A stretch of 64,000 bases of DNA from assembly GCA_016706275.1 (NCBI GenBank), contig JADJJY010000002.1, positions 1 to 64,000 on the forward strand. The letters run 5' to 3'. Source of the DNA: Chloracidobacterium sp. GTDB taxonomy: Bacteria; Acidobacteriota; Blastocatellia; Pyrinomonadales; Pyrinomonadaceae. The first letter of the stretch is position 1. Every line of letters begins with the position of its first letter. Positions 17,042 to 25,856 of this stretch are shown here, piece after piece. Under the pieces are notes generated by a model. It saw only the letters and a list, made by a program, of their open reading frames with translations. It had not been told where the DNA came from and ran no database searches. The position numbers and the translations under genes were made by a program.

Positions 17042-18414
17042 TGAATTCACAACGCACAATGCACAATGCAAAATTATTTCTGATCCTGGTTTTATCGGTG
17101 ATCATCGGCGGCCAATTTTCTTTGGTTTCGGCACAGAATGATGGGTCGCAGCAAAATCAGACCGGTCGTGCCGGAACGTTTGCCATCGTCGGGGCACGGA
17201 TCGTGACGGTTTCAGGGGCGACCATCGAGAACGGTACGATCGTCATTCAAAACGGCAAGATAGCAGCTATCGGAGCTAACGTTTCGGTCCCCGCTGGAGC
17301 TGAAAAGATCGATGGCAAGGGCATGAGTGTTTATCCTGGTATGATCGATGCCGGTACCAATATGGGGCTGGCAGAAATTACGCTGGCAGTTAATGGCTCG
17401 GTCGATCTAACAGAGGTCGGTACGATGAATGCGAACACAAAGGCGATCAAGGGCATTAATCCGCATTCGGCTCACATCAACGTAACTCGTGTCAACGGCA
17501 TAACATCTGTGCTTTCGGCTCCCGCGGGCGGCCTTATGGCTGGTCAGGCGGCGATCATCAATCTTAACGGCTCGACGCCGGATGAGATGGCGGTCGTTCG
17601 CGAGTACGCTCTTGTGATCAATTTTCCGCGAATTGCTACCGGCGGCGGCTTTGGTGGAGGCGGATTTGGCGGAGGTGCGCAGCCCGTGGATTTTAACGAA
17701 GCCGTTAAGCGCCGCGATACACAGGTCGAAGAACTCAAAAAGATCTTTAAGAGCACCACGACTTATATGCGTGCAAAGGATGCTTACGCAAAGGACAAGA
17801 CCTTGCCGTATCCGGCGACAGATCAGAAGCTTGAGGCGTTTGAACCGTTTATGAAGGGCGAAAAGCCGATCATCTTTACGGCCGAGCGTGAACGCGACAT
17901 TCGCGGCGTTGCCAAATTTGTCTCCGAAATGAAGGTTAAGGGCATAATCATGGGCGGCCAGGAAGCATGGAAAGCGGCCGATGATCTTAAAAAGAACAAC
18001 ATCCCTGTCATTTACACTAATGTTTACAGTCTGCCGGTTCGCGACGACGATGATTACGATTATCTGTTCACCGCACCGTCAAAAATGGCAGCTGCGGGTT
18101 TGAAATTTTGCATCTCGACCGGCGATACGGGCCCGATGGTCCGCGACCTACCTTATCACGCCGGGATTGCGGGAGCTTTTGGCCTTTCCAAGGAAGACGC
18201 TCTCAAATCGGTCACGCTCTATTCGGCTGAGATCCTTGGCCTTGCAGATAAGATGGGTTCACTCGATGTAGGTAAGGTCGCGAATGTGGTCGTCGCCGAC
18301 GGTGATCTGCTCGAGGCACGTACGAACATCAAATATATGTTCATCAACGGGCGGATGATACCGCTGACGAGCAGGCATACGGAGCTGTTTGACAGCTTTA
18401 AAGACAGGAAATAA
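17041..18414 (+). CDS. Secreted amidohydrolase-like protein lacking the HxH motif
   Basis: 457 residues; signal peptide about 1-31 (KLFLILVLSVIIGGQFSLVSA). It is closer to the first paralogue than to the middle one: the words IVTVSGATIENGTIVIQNG and GGQEAWKAADDLK recur in both. In place of HxH it has YPGMIDAGTNMGL. A GGGFGGGGFGGG linker lies at about 201-212. The conserved C-terminal part VTLYSAEILGLADKMGSLD is intact. The gene is coupled to the active paralogue by TAATG overlap and ends before a hairpin. I infer a structural or regulatory partner of the middle enzyme. A different metal-independent chemistry cannot be ruled out. Confidence 0.85.
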   Translation: MNSQRTMHNAKLFLILVLSVIIGGQFSLVSAQNDGSQQNQTGRAGTFAIVGARIVTVSGATIENGTIVIQNGKIAAIGANVSVPAGAEKIDGKGMSVYPGMIDAGTNMGLAEITLAVNGSVDLTEVGTMNANTKAIKGINPHSAHINVTRVNGITSVLSAPAGGLMAGQAAIINLNGSTPDEMAVVREYALVINFPRIATGGGFGGGGFGGGAQPVDFNEAVKRRDTQVEELKKIFKSTTTYMRAKDAYAKDKTLPYPATDQKLEAFEPFMKGEKPIIFTAERERDIRGVAKFVSEMKVKGIIMGGQEAWKAADDLKKNNIPVIYTNVYSLPVRDDDDYDYLFTAPSKMAAAGLKFCISTGDTGPMVRDLPYHAGIAGAFGLSKEDALKSVTLYSAEILGLADKMGSLDVGKVANVVVADGDLLEARTNIKYMFINGRMIPLTSRHTELFDSFKDRK

Positions 18415-18431
18415 CTGCAGCAAACCGGCAC

Positions 18432-18472
18432 AAAATGCGCAAAGGGTTCAAAATGAGCCTTTTGCGCATTTT
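18432..18472 (+). terminator. Intrinsic terminator after the amidohydrolase cluster
   Basis: A long stem (AAAATGCGCAAA at 18432-18443 paired with TTTGCGCATTTT at 18461-18472, extended inward by several pairs), 17 bases after the stop. Confidence 0.85.
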
Positions 18473-18522
18473 CGCTAAGTATTTGTGATACTTTGTTTTA
18501 GATATTTGTACACCAAGGAACG

Positions 18523-19608
18523 ATGAACGAGCCTCTTTTTGGCATACCAAATCTAGACGGGTATATCGTAATCGGTATCGTCTTATTTTTTAGCCTGGCC
18601 GAAACGATCGCCGGTTATCTGACTGCGTCAAAAAGGACGTTCGGCGACTGGATCCAAGAGGCCGGCGGGTTTATTGCGCTGTCTTTCATATACAAGCCGC
18701 TGATCGTTTTTTCTGCCTTCTATTTCGGTGGTTCGCTGATCCCGGATGTCCAGAATTACGTTGCAAATTCAAATTTGTGGGCCGTGTTTCTTATCTATTT
18801 GCTTGTCGATGACGTCTTGCAGTATTGGTATCATCGTTTTGGACACGAGTACGGGTGGCTTTGGAAATTGCATCGTCCACATCATCAAGCAGAGGAGATG
18901 GGCTTTTTTGTCTCGTATCGCAACGCCGGTTTGTATTATCTGCTAATGCCGAATATCTGGTGGGTCGGGCTAGTCGTTTTTGCGGGAGGAGCCAAGGCCG
19001 TAGCGATCGGCCTGATCGTAAAGCAATTGGTCATTATCGGTTCGCACAGCTTGGTACGTTGGGATGAGGTTTTATATAAGTACAAGGTTCTCAACCCGTT
19101 AGCGACGGTTCTCGAACGGATAATCGTCACGCCTGCGTTTCATTACGCTCATCATGGCAAATCGATGATCGACGGCATCAGCGACCCAAACGGGAATTAC
19201 GGTAATATGTTTTCGATCTGGGATCAAATGTTCGGAACGGCAAAATTTACACGCCGGTATCCTTCTCAGATCGGGTTGGTCAACGATCCGAAAGATAAAT
19301 GGACCGCCAGTTATTTCTATCCGCTCATTGCATCTGATAAGCCGGGCAGTGAGATCTCACGGGGGTTCAAAAAGGAGCTGACGACGAAGTTGGAGCCTGC
19401 TGTTTGTGAATTTGCGGCTGGCGAAAAATATCTTTGGTGCAGGTGCGGACGCAGCCAAAACCAACCGTTTTGCGATGGCTCGCACCACGGAACAAAATTC
19501 AAACCGCTGCTTTGCACGTCAAAACGAGACGGAAGTACTAAACTGTGTCAGTGCAAACTCACGAACAGCCCGCCATTTTGTGATAATTCACATTCTGCCG
19601 CGTCATGA
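18523..19608 (+). CDS. Sterol desaturase/fatty acid hydroxylase fused to two CDGSH iron-sulfur motifs
   Basis: 361 residues. Residues 1-270 are a membrane di-iron hydroxylase. Several transmembrane helices are present, with the histidine clusters HRFGHEYGWLWKLHRPHH at about 107-124 and FHYAHHGK at about 206-213. Residues about 305-322 carry CRCGRSQNQPFCDGSHHG and about 343-358 carry CQCKLTNSPPFCDNSHSA, two CDGSH/mitoNEET-type 2Fe-2S motifs. The hydroxylase would insert oxygen into a lipid at the membrane. The CDGSH part could deliver electrons to the di-iron centre; that is inference. It ends 6 bases inside the convergent msrB gene. A fusion of these families is unusual to my knowledge. Confidence 0.9.
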   Translation: MNEPLFGIPNLDGYIVIGIVLFFSLAETIAGYLTASKRTFGDWIQEAGGFIALSFIYKPLIVFSAFYFGGSLIPDVQNYVANSNLWAVFLIYLLVDDVLQYWYHRFGHEYGWLWKLHRPHHQAEEMGFFVSYRNAGLYYLLMPNIWWVGLVVFAGGAKAVAIGLIVKQLVIIGSHSLVRWDEVLYKYKVLNPLATVLERIIVTPAFHYAHHGKSMIDGISDPNGNYGNMFSIWDQMFGTAKFTRRYPSQIGLVNDPKDKWTASYFYPLIASDKPGSEISRGFKKELTTKLEPAVCEFAAGEKYLWCRCGRSQNQPFCDGSHHGTKFKPLLCTSKRDGSTKLCQCKLTNSPPFCDNSHSAAS

Positions 19609-20052
19609 CTTTTGCGGTATATCCTCGCCGTCTTCAAAGAACTCAAGTGACGCCGAATTTAGGCAATATCTTTGTCCGGTCGGTGGCGGGCCGTCAGGGA
19701 AGACATGACCTTGGTGGCCACCGCAGCGGGCACAGCGGATCTCGACGCGGCGCATGCCGTAGCTGTTGTCTTCGATATTTGTCAGATGGTCTTTGTCGAA
19801 AGGTGCGTAAAATGAGGGCCAGCCGGTGCCGGAATGAAATTTCTTCGCCGAGCTAAACAGGGGGAGCCCGCACAAGCGGCACGCATAAGTGCCGTCCATC
19901 TTATTGTCGAGCAGCGTTCCGCAAAACGCGGGTTCGGTGCCGTGATCTAATAAAATTCGATATTCCTCTTCGTTCAGATCCTGGGCGAGGCGTTCGATAG
20001 CCTCAGCGGTCAAAGGTGTGATGTCGTAGCCGGAATCTGAGAGTTCTTTCAT
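19603..20052 (-). CDS. msrB: Peptide-methionine (R)-S-oxide reductase MsrB
   Basis: 149 residues. It reduces methionine-R-sulfoxide in proteins. Two CxxC zinc pairs are present (CRLCG and CARCGGHQGHVF). FHSGTGWPSFY is the substrate pocket, and the catalytic cysteine is in RYCLNSASLEF near the C terminus. There is no signal peptide, so the enzyme is cytoplasmic. The gene overlaps the convergent desaturase-CDGSH gene by 6 bases. It may head a unit or stand alone; the following exchanger gene is upstream on the same strand, 51 bases away. Confidence 0.95.
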   Translation of the reverse strand: MKELSDSGYDITPLTAEAIERLAQDLNEEEYRILLDHGTEPAFCGTLLDNKMDGTYACRLCGLPLFSSAKKFHSGTGWPSFYAPFDKDHLTNIEDNSYGMRRVEIRCARCGGHQGHVFPDGPPPTGQRYCLNSASLEFFEDGEDIPQKS

Positions 20053-20103
20053 ATTGCTTGAAGTATAAAATTTGAAATTTGAAATGTGAAATCGGATCTC
20101 TGA

Positions 20104-21159
20104 TCATCCCCACCAAAATGAAGCTGCAATAATACAATACAGGCCGATCAGAGCGAGCCCCTCGAGCCAGATCGATTCGCCGTCGTAGATGATAAAAGCA
20201 CTGACTATAACGGCGAGCAGCAATACTGCGACCAGCATCGGCGACAGCACAAAGGTTAGGATAGCACCACCCAGGACGTAAGACAGCAACACCAGCACCG
20301 GGAAAAGTCCGAGTGCGATCTGGAGCGAACTGTTCTGGATAACGCTTATCGCATAATCAGCCTGATTTCGCCACGCGAGCTGGATGCCGATGAGATTTTC
20401 GATCGCATTTCCGGCAACCGCTACTACTACTAATCCCGCAAAAGTCTCAGATATTCCCAACGTCGCCATTGCGGGTTGTAAAGCCTCGACAAACCAGTCT
20501 GAGACAAGTGCGGCCCCGACGCCGGATGCCGCCAACACACCGATAGTTAAAGACATCGGCCATTTGGCATGGCTTTTGTCGTTATTTTGCAATGCAACGG
20601 CCGGATCGCCTTTGACCGAAAAGTAAATATTTGCCGCGAGCAATACGAGCAAAATGATCGCTAAAAAGATATCGAGGCTGAGAATGTGCGGTTCGGCTGG
20701 CGTGTGGAGTTGCTTTGCTAGTGTCGGAATAACGAGCACCGCTGACGCAAGCAGCATCAACGTGACGATCATCTTTGGCGGCTCTGAATTAAACCGCTGT
20801 GTGCCATTTTTAAGGCCGCCGAAAAATAACGCCAAACCAAGAACCAACACTGAATTGCCAAGGATCGATCCGATCAGGGCGGCTTGAACGACTTGGTCGA
20901 GGCCTGCTCTAAGTGCAAAGATACAGACGAAAAGTTCGGGTAAGTTGCCTAAGCCGGACTGGAGCACCCCCGTCGCACCGGGGCCAAGCCGGCTGCCGAG
21001 CTGCTCGGTCGCGTCGCCAACGATCATCGCGAGCAGTGCGAGTGCGGCGGCTGTGACGGCGAACGCGACAACGGCATTTGCGTGGGTGTAATGCAAAACA
21101 CCCGCCGCTATTGTCACGATCACGCAGAGCACGATGATGATCTTTTCTTTCTTTTCCAT
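20104..21159 (-). CDS. Ca2+/H+ antiporter, CaCA family
   Basis: 351 residues with about 11 hydrophobic segments. The two alpha repeats of the CaCA superfamily are recognisable: SGLGNLPELFVCIFALRAG in the first half and VAVAGNAIENLIGIQLAW in the second. Family members (CaxA/ChaA/VCX1 type) exchange Ca2+ for protons across the inner membrane. It lies 24 bases downstream of lpxD on the same strand, so co-transcription is likely without an obvious functional link. Confidence 0.88.
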   Translation of the reverse strand: MEKKEKIIIVLCVIVTIAAGVLHYTHANAVVAFAVTAAALALLAMIVGDATEQLGSRLGPGATGVLQSGLGNLPELFVCIFALRAGLDQVVQAALIGSILGNSVLVLGLALFFGGLKNGTQRFNSEPPKMIVTLMLLASAVLVIPTLAKQLHTPAEPHILSLDIFLAIILLVLLAANIYFSVKGDPAVALQNNDKSHAKWPMSLTIGVLAASGVGAALVSDWFVEALQPAMATLGISETFAGLVVVAVAGNAIENLIGIQLAWRNQADYAISVIQNSSLQIALGLFPVLVLLSYVLGGAILTFVLSPMLVAVLLLAVIVSAFIIYDGESIWLEGLALIGLYCIIAASFWWG

Positions 21160-21183
21160 ATAGATACGGCGAAAGCTACCCGA

Positions 21184-22215
21184 TTATGCAGGGGGTTCTG
21201 ACCTGAGTATCTGTTTTTCGAGTTTTCGCAGACGGTGAGCCATCTCGCCGAGTTTGCGAAACGCTGCGATCGACCGAAGCCAGTCGCGGTTTTCAAACGC
21301 AGGGACACCGGACATTATTGCACCCGGCTCTACATCGTGTGAAGTAGCTGATTTTGCAGTCATCACAGCATCGTCCCCGACTTTTAGGTGCCCCGCGATG
21401 CCCACTTGTCCGGTCAAAATCACGCGCTTGCCGATGTGCGAGCTGCCGGCAAGGCCGGTTTGCGAGCAGATCAGAGCGTCTTCGTCGACAGTGCAGGAAT
21501 GGCCGATCTGGACGAGATTATCGATCTTTGCTCCGCGTTTGATACGGGTTTCTCCCACAGACGCACAGTCGATAGCGGTATTTGCCCCGATCTCGACATC
21601 GTCTTCGAGCACTACGCGGCCAGTCTGCGGTATCTTTAGCCACTGCTTGGTTTCGGTCTTAGCATAACCAAAGCCATCGGAACCTATCGTCGAATTATTG
21701 TGAACAGTACAGTTACGCCCGATCTCACAGTTTTCACGGATCGAGACGCCGGAGTGTATCGTCGTGCCGTCGCCAATGCTCACACCGTCGTAAAGCGTCA
21801 CATTCGGCATTAGGCGGACACCACTCGCGACGCTGCAATTAGCACCGATCACTGCATTAGCGTGGATCTCAACGTCATTCGCAACCGTCGCCGTTGGATC
21901 AATGACTGCCGAGGGGTGCACGAAAGCTCTTAACTCAGGTTCCGGGAAAAATAGCCGCATCGCCAAGGTGTACGCTAAATACGAGTCTTTTGCCCGCAGG
22001 ACGGCGATGTTACCGCGGTCGATCTTGACGCCTTCGTTCAAAAATATCGCCCCGGCTTTCGTCTCCGCGATCTGCGGCGTGTATTTTGGATTGGCGAGAA
22101 ATGTGATATCGCCGGGACTGGCGAGGTCGAGCCCGGCGGTCGATGTGATCTCGGTATCAGGTGAACCAAGCTCGATGGTCGAGCCTGTTTTTTCGGCAAG
22201 CAGCCCTAGTTTCAT
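21184..22215 (-). CDS. lpxD: UDP-3-O-acylglucosamine N-acyltransferase LpxD
   Basis: 343 residues, standard length. LpxD adds the N-linked hydroxyacyl chain in lipid A synthesis, in the cytoplasm. The N-terminal uridine-binding domain has ASPGDITFLANPKY. The middle is a left-handed beta helix of hexapeptide repeats, with conserved DNLVQIGHSC and TGQVGIAGHLKVGD containing catalytic-type histidines. The C-terminal helix ends the chain. Other lipid A genes are not adjacent here. Its presence is good evidence for a lipopolysaccharide outer membrane. Confidence 0.95.
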   Translation of the reverse strand: MKLGLLAEKTGSTIELGSPDTEITSTAGLDLASPGDITFLANPKYTPQIAETKAGAIFLNEGVKIDRGNIAVLRAKDSYLAYTLAMRLFFPEPELRAFVHPSAVIDPTATVANDVEIHANAVIGANCSVASGVRLMPNVTLYDGVSIGDGTTIHSGVSIRENCEIGRNCTVHNNSTIGSDGFGYAKTETKQWLKIPQTGRVVLEDDVEIGANTAIDCASVGETRIKRGAKIDNLVQIGHSCTVDEDALICSQTGLAGSSHIGKRVILTGQVGIAGHLKVGDDAVMTAKSATSHDVEPGAIMSGVPAFENRDWLRSIAAFRKLGEMAHRLRKLEKQILRSEPPA

Positions 22216-22352
22216 GAAAAATTCCTTGATAGAAAGTGTCGGCGTATGTCACACTATTTTTAGCAAACAAATTGACCCACGCAAAGTCTTCAGTCTTTGT
22301 AATCCCCTTTCCCCGTTCCTTTTTTCAGTTTTTGACAGGAGTAGTATCGCAT

Positions 22353-22961
22353 ATGAACCCGACTTTAACAGACCAATCCGCAATAAAAACATCTAAGAAT
22401 TACCAATCCTCAGAGCGACGCGATGTCGTGAAAAACGAATTTCTGGACGGACGGCTTACACCAAAACCCGCCGCAAACCGCTGGCATAATCTGATCATTA
22501 CAAATTTTGCCGTCGCAATCGGTAGCCGCGTCCATCGCAGCACTTCCGAGGTGTATTCGAGCGATATGCAGGTGCGGCTGGGGAAAAGCTCGATCTGCTA
22601 TCCCGATGTTGTCGTCGTTAACGGCGAACCGGCGTTTGCCGACAATAATTTTGAATTGCTGTTAAACCCGACAGTGATCATCGAGATATTTTCTTCGCTG
22701 TCTCAAGCGCCCGATCGGACGCAAAAGCTCGAGGGTTTTCTTGCGATACCAAAAATCAAAGATTGTCTGCTCGTCAACGAAAATGAGATGCGCATCGAGC
22801 ATTACGCCCGCCAGAACGCCAAACAGTGGATCTATCGCATCTATAACGAACGCGAAGACGTCATAACGCTCGAATCGATCAACTGCAAGCTCTCGCTCGC
22901 CGAAGTTTATGCGCAGGTGAAGTTGAAAGAATCGGAGCTGAGTTCCAAGGCCGTAAACTAA
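22353..22961 (+). CDS. Uma2 family (DUF820) PD-(D/E)XK nuclease-like protein
   Basis: About 202 residues from ATG 22353, chosen because AGGAG at 22337-22341 is well placed. An in-frame ATG at 22236 would add 39 hydrophobic residues without a ribosome site and would overlap the lpxD promoter area. The Uma2 restriction-like fold is indicated by CYPDVVVVNG at about 92-101 and PTVIIEIFS with the E-x-S-type motif. Uma2 proteins are abundant in cyanobacteria and some other phyla, and their biological role is unknown. It stands alone, divergent from lpxD and convergent with priA. Confidence 0.85.
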   Translation: MNPTLTDQSAIKTSKNYQSSERRDVVKNEFLDGRLTPKPAANRWHNLIITNFAVAIGSRVHRSTSEVYSSDMQVRLGKSSICYPDVVVVNGEPAFADNNFELLLNPTVIIEIFSSLSQAPDRTQKLEGFLAIPKIKDCLLVNENEMRIEHYARQNAKQWIYRIYNEREDVITLESINCKLSLAEVYAQVKLKESELSSKAVN

Positions 22962-22978
22962 GAGCTTTTAGCAACGAA

Positions 22979-25261
22979 TTACATCAGGTTGACGGGGTCT
23001 ATCTCGACAAATATTGAGCGGAGGTCGCAGCCGCCCGCTTCGGCATCGGCGAGGGCGATATCTAGCGCCTCGCGCAACGAGCGGCGGCTCGCTCCCTTGA
23101 GGATGATCTGTAGCCGGTATTCATTTTTTAGACGGGAGATCGACGCCGGTGCGGGGCCGAGCACGCGGACGTGACGGGCAGTATTTGCCGCATCGAGCGA
23201 ACGCCGTAGAATATTGGCGTAACGCGAGGCGTACGCGAGATCGCGGTGCTTTATTAATATGCTGGCCAGCACGACAAATGGCGGATAGGCGAGTCGTTCG
23301 CGAAACTTTATCTCTTCGTTGTAAAACCCTTCATAATCCTGCTCGCGGGCGTGGCGCAGCGCATAATGTTCTGGATAATATGTCTGGATCAGGACTTTCC
23401 CAAGCTTTTCGCCGCGGCCAGAGCGTCCGGCGACCTGCGTGATGAGTTGAAACGTCCGCTCCGCCGAACGCATATCCGGCATTCCCAAACCAATATCGAC
23501 CGAGATCACGCCGACGAGCGTGACGTTTGGAAAATCGTGCCCTTTGGCGATCATCTGCGTCCCGACAAGCATATCGAGGCCACCGTCGGCGAACGTGAGC
23601 AGCACATCATCGATCTCGCCTTTGTGTGACATCGTGTCGCGGTCGACGCGAGCGATCCGCATCTCGGGAAACTTTTTGGCAAGCTGATCGGCAATGTTTT
23701 CGGTGCCTTCGCCGACGAAGTAGAGATATTCGCTTTGACAATGCGGGCAGACACGCGGTGCTTTTTCTCGGTAGTTGCAGTAATGGCAAAGCAGCTTGCC
23801 GTCGCCGCGATGAAAGGTGAGTGTGATGTCGCAATTCTTGCATTTCAGCGTCTCGCCACATGATCTGCAAAGAACGAACTGAGAAAATCCACGTCGGTTA
23901 AGCAAAATGATGACCTGCTCACCTCTCGCATGAGTTTCTTTGATCTCGCTCAAAAGCTGTGGCGACAGCGCGACATCCTTTCCCGCTTGTTTGAACACCT
24001 CACGCATATCGATCAGCTCGGCCGTCGCTAGGCCGCGTCCACCGATGCGGTCGGGCAGGCGGAGATACGCATACTTACCGCTTTGGGCGTTATAAAACGA
24101 TTCCATTGCGGGTGTCGCCGAACCCAAAACAACAACGGCTCCGGCCATCGATCCGCGCATGACGCCGACATCGCGGGCGTTATAAAAGGGAGATTCGTGC
24201 TGGCGGTATGAAGGGTCGTGTTCCTCGTCGATGATGATGAGGCCGATATTTTCTACCGGAGCAAATACTGCAGAACGCGTGCCGATCACAATGCGGGCGT
24301 CGCCGCGGCGGATGCGACGCCATTCGTCGTAGCGTTCGCCGATGGATAGATTGGAATGGAGTATTGCGACATCGGAGCCAAAAACTCGTCTCAAACGCCG
24401 CGAAAACACCGGCGTCAGAGCGATCTCAGGTACGAGCATTATCGCCGAACGCCCAGTGTCGAGTGCAGACTTCATCGCACGGATATACACTTCGGTCTTG
24501 CCGCTACCGGTCACACCGTGAAGCAGAAAAGCCTTGAATTCGCTGTCTTTTTGCAGTGCCTCAGTGATCGTATCAAACGCTGTTTGTTGCTCGGGAGTGA
24601 GGATCAGTTCATCCCGTCCAGGCAGGGCAGCACCGGCGAGTGGGTCGCGCATCAGGTCTTGAACATATATCTCGACGATACCGCGTTTTGCCAGCGTGTT
24701 AATCGGCGACGCTCCCACATAACACTGCTCGATCACATCTGTAAATAGCATCTCGCCGCCATTGGTGGCCAGCAGATCGATGATCCATTGCTGCTGATCT
24801 GTCAGCGGTTTTTCGAGCGGATCGGTTACTTTGGTGATCAGCCGGACGGCTTTTCGGCGTTTTGGGCGGACCTTATCGTTATTTATACCGGCTGGTAACG
24901 AGGCCTTGAGCATCTCGCCCCAAAAACTGGCGTAATAATCGGCGGTCCATTGGGTCAGCTTGAGGATCTCGGGCGTGATTAGCGGCTCGTCGTCAGAAAC
25001 CTCGATAACATTCTTTATCTTAGATTCGTCGATATCGACATCTGCTGGGAGTTCGTTATGCAGGCCGACCGCGTATCCTGTGACATTTCGCCGACCAAAG
25101 GGAAGTTTGAGCCTTGCACCGAGCTTTATTACACCTCGCATTTCCTCAGGCAGACGATAGGTGAAAACACGTCGCAAGGGCACAGGCAGAGCGGCCTCGA
25201 CGTACATTGGCAGCGGTGAAACTTTGGGCTGGTGTGCGGACATTTTTGGGTCTTCGGACAA
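22979..25261 (-). CDS. priA: Primosomal replication helicase PriA
   Basis: 760 residues. PriA restarts stalled forks. The N-terminal 3'-DNA-binding domain reads YVEAALPVPLRRVFTYRLPEE. Helicase motif I is LLHGVTGSGKTEVY and motif II is IIDEEHDPSYRQ, with GSATPAMES further on. The zinc module has CRSCG, CKNCD, CHYCNYR and CPHCQS. Motifs V and VI are MIAKGHDFPNVTLVGV and VAGRSGRGEKLG. ATG codons 1 and 7 are both possible starts. It is convergent with the Uma2 gene and divergent from the small membrane protein gene. Confidence 0.96.
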   Translation of the reverse strand: MSEDPKMSAHQPKVSPLPMYVEAALPVPLRRVFTYRLPEEMRGVIKLGARLKLPFGRRNVTGYAVGLHNELPADVDIDESKIKNVIEVSDDEPLITPEILKLTQWTADYYASFWGEMLKASLPAGINNDKVRPKRRKAVRLITKVTDPLEKPLTDQQQWIIDLLATNGGEMLFTDVIEQCYVGASPINTLAKRGIVEIYVQDLMRDPLAGAALPGRDELILTPEQQTAFDTITEALQKDSEFKAFLLHGVTGSGKTEVYIRAMKSALDTGRSAIMLVPEIALTPVFSRRLRRVFGSDVAILHSNLSIGERYDEWRRIRRGDARIVIGTRSAVFAPVENIGLIIIDEEHDPSYRQHESPFYNARDVGVMRGSMAGAVVVLGSATPAMESFYNAQSGKYAYLRLPDRIGGRGLATAELIDMREVFKQAGKDVALSPQLLSEIKETHARGEQVIILLNRRGFSQFVLCRSCGETLKCKNCDITLTFHRGDGKLLCHYCNYREKAPRVCPHCQSEYLYFVGEGTENIADQLAKKFPEMRIARVDRDTMSHKGEIDDVLLTFADGGLDMLVGTQMIAKGHDFPNVTLVGVISVDIGLGMPDMRSAERTFQLITQVAGRSGRGEKLGKVLIQTYYPEHYALRHAREQDYEGFYNEEIKFRERLAYPPFVVLASILIKHRDLAYASRYANILRRSLDAANTARHVRVLGPAPASISRLKNEYRLQIILKGASRRSLREALDIALADAEAGGCDLRSIFVEIDPVNLM

Positions 25262-25322
25262 AATGATAACCTATTGAAACCTTTTGCCGAAACTTGGTGT
25301 CTAATTTAGCCGAGGAATATTT

Positions 25323-25832
25323 ATGGACGAGCTATTCAATAAAGAAAAAGAAAAAAAAGGCGTCAACCCTGTGTTTATTGTTGGGATATTGGTCGGGCTT
25401 GTCCTGATCGGCGGGGCGATCTGGTTGCTGTCGCGAACGCCGTCGATGGAAGAGCAGACGGCTAAGATCCTGCAAGGTTCTTTCCGAGAAGGCTCGCCCG
25501 AATTTGCCGAACTCAACAAGGACATTATCATCTCGACCGATCAGGGAACCGTGCAATCGCCCACCGGCATGGGCACGATCTCGATGTATATCAACGGTAA
25601 GATCCGTAATAAAGGGAGCAAAACGATATCAGTACTTGAGGTAAAGGTTGCCGTGGTGACGCAGTTTAACGATGTGCTTCGCGAACGCAAGATCCTCGTC
25701 GTTCCGGTTCAGCAACCTGTTCTCGGCCCGGATCAGACAATACCAATAACGCTGACGCTTGATGGCTTTACTAAGGACGATGACCGTGCCAACATCCGTT
25801 GGAAAGTGACCGCGATAAAGGCCGCTAGTTAA
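25323..25832 (+). CDS. Single-pass membrane protein with C-terminal beta domain, unknown function
   Basis: 169 residues: a short charged cytoplasmic start (MDELFNKEKEKKGVNP), one transmembrane helix at about 17-41, and about 125 residues outside. The outer part reads as alternating beta strands and loops (GTISMYINGKIRNKGSKTISVLEVKVAVV), an immunoglobulin-like pattern seen in FxLYD/DUF-type stress or transport accessory proteins. I do not recognise a named family with confidence. It has its own promoter region, divergent from priA, and is convergent with the ABC operon. A similar architecture occurs at 42430-42930. Confidence 0.75.
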   Translation: MDELFNKEKEKKGVNPVFIVGILVGLVLIGGAIWLLSRTPSMEEQTAKILQGSFREGSPEFAELNKDIIISTDQGTVQSPTGMGTISMYINGKIRNKGSKTISVLEVKVAVVTQFNDVLRERKILVVPVQQPVLGPDQTIPITLTLDGFTKDDDRANIRWKVTAIKAAS

Positions 25833-25856
25833 CAGCTGGGCTTCGTTAAACGGCGA

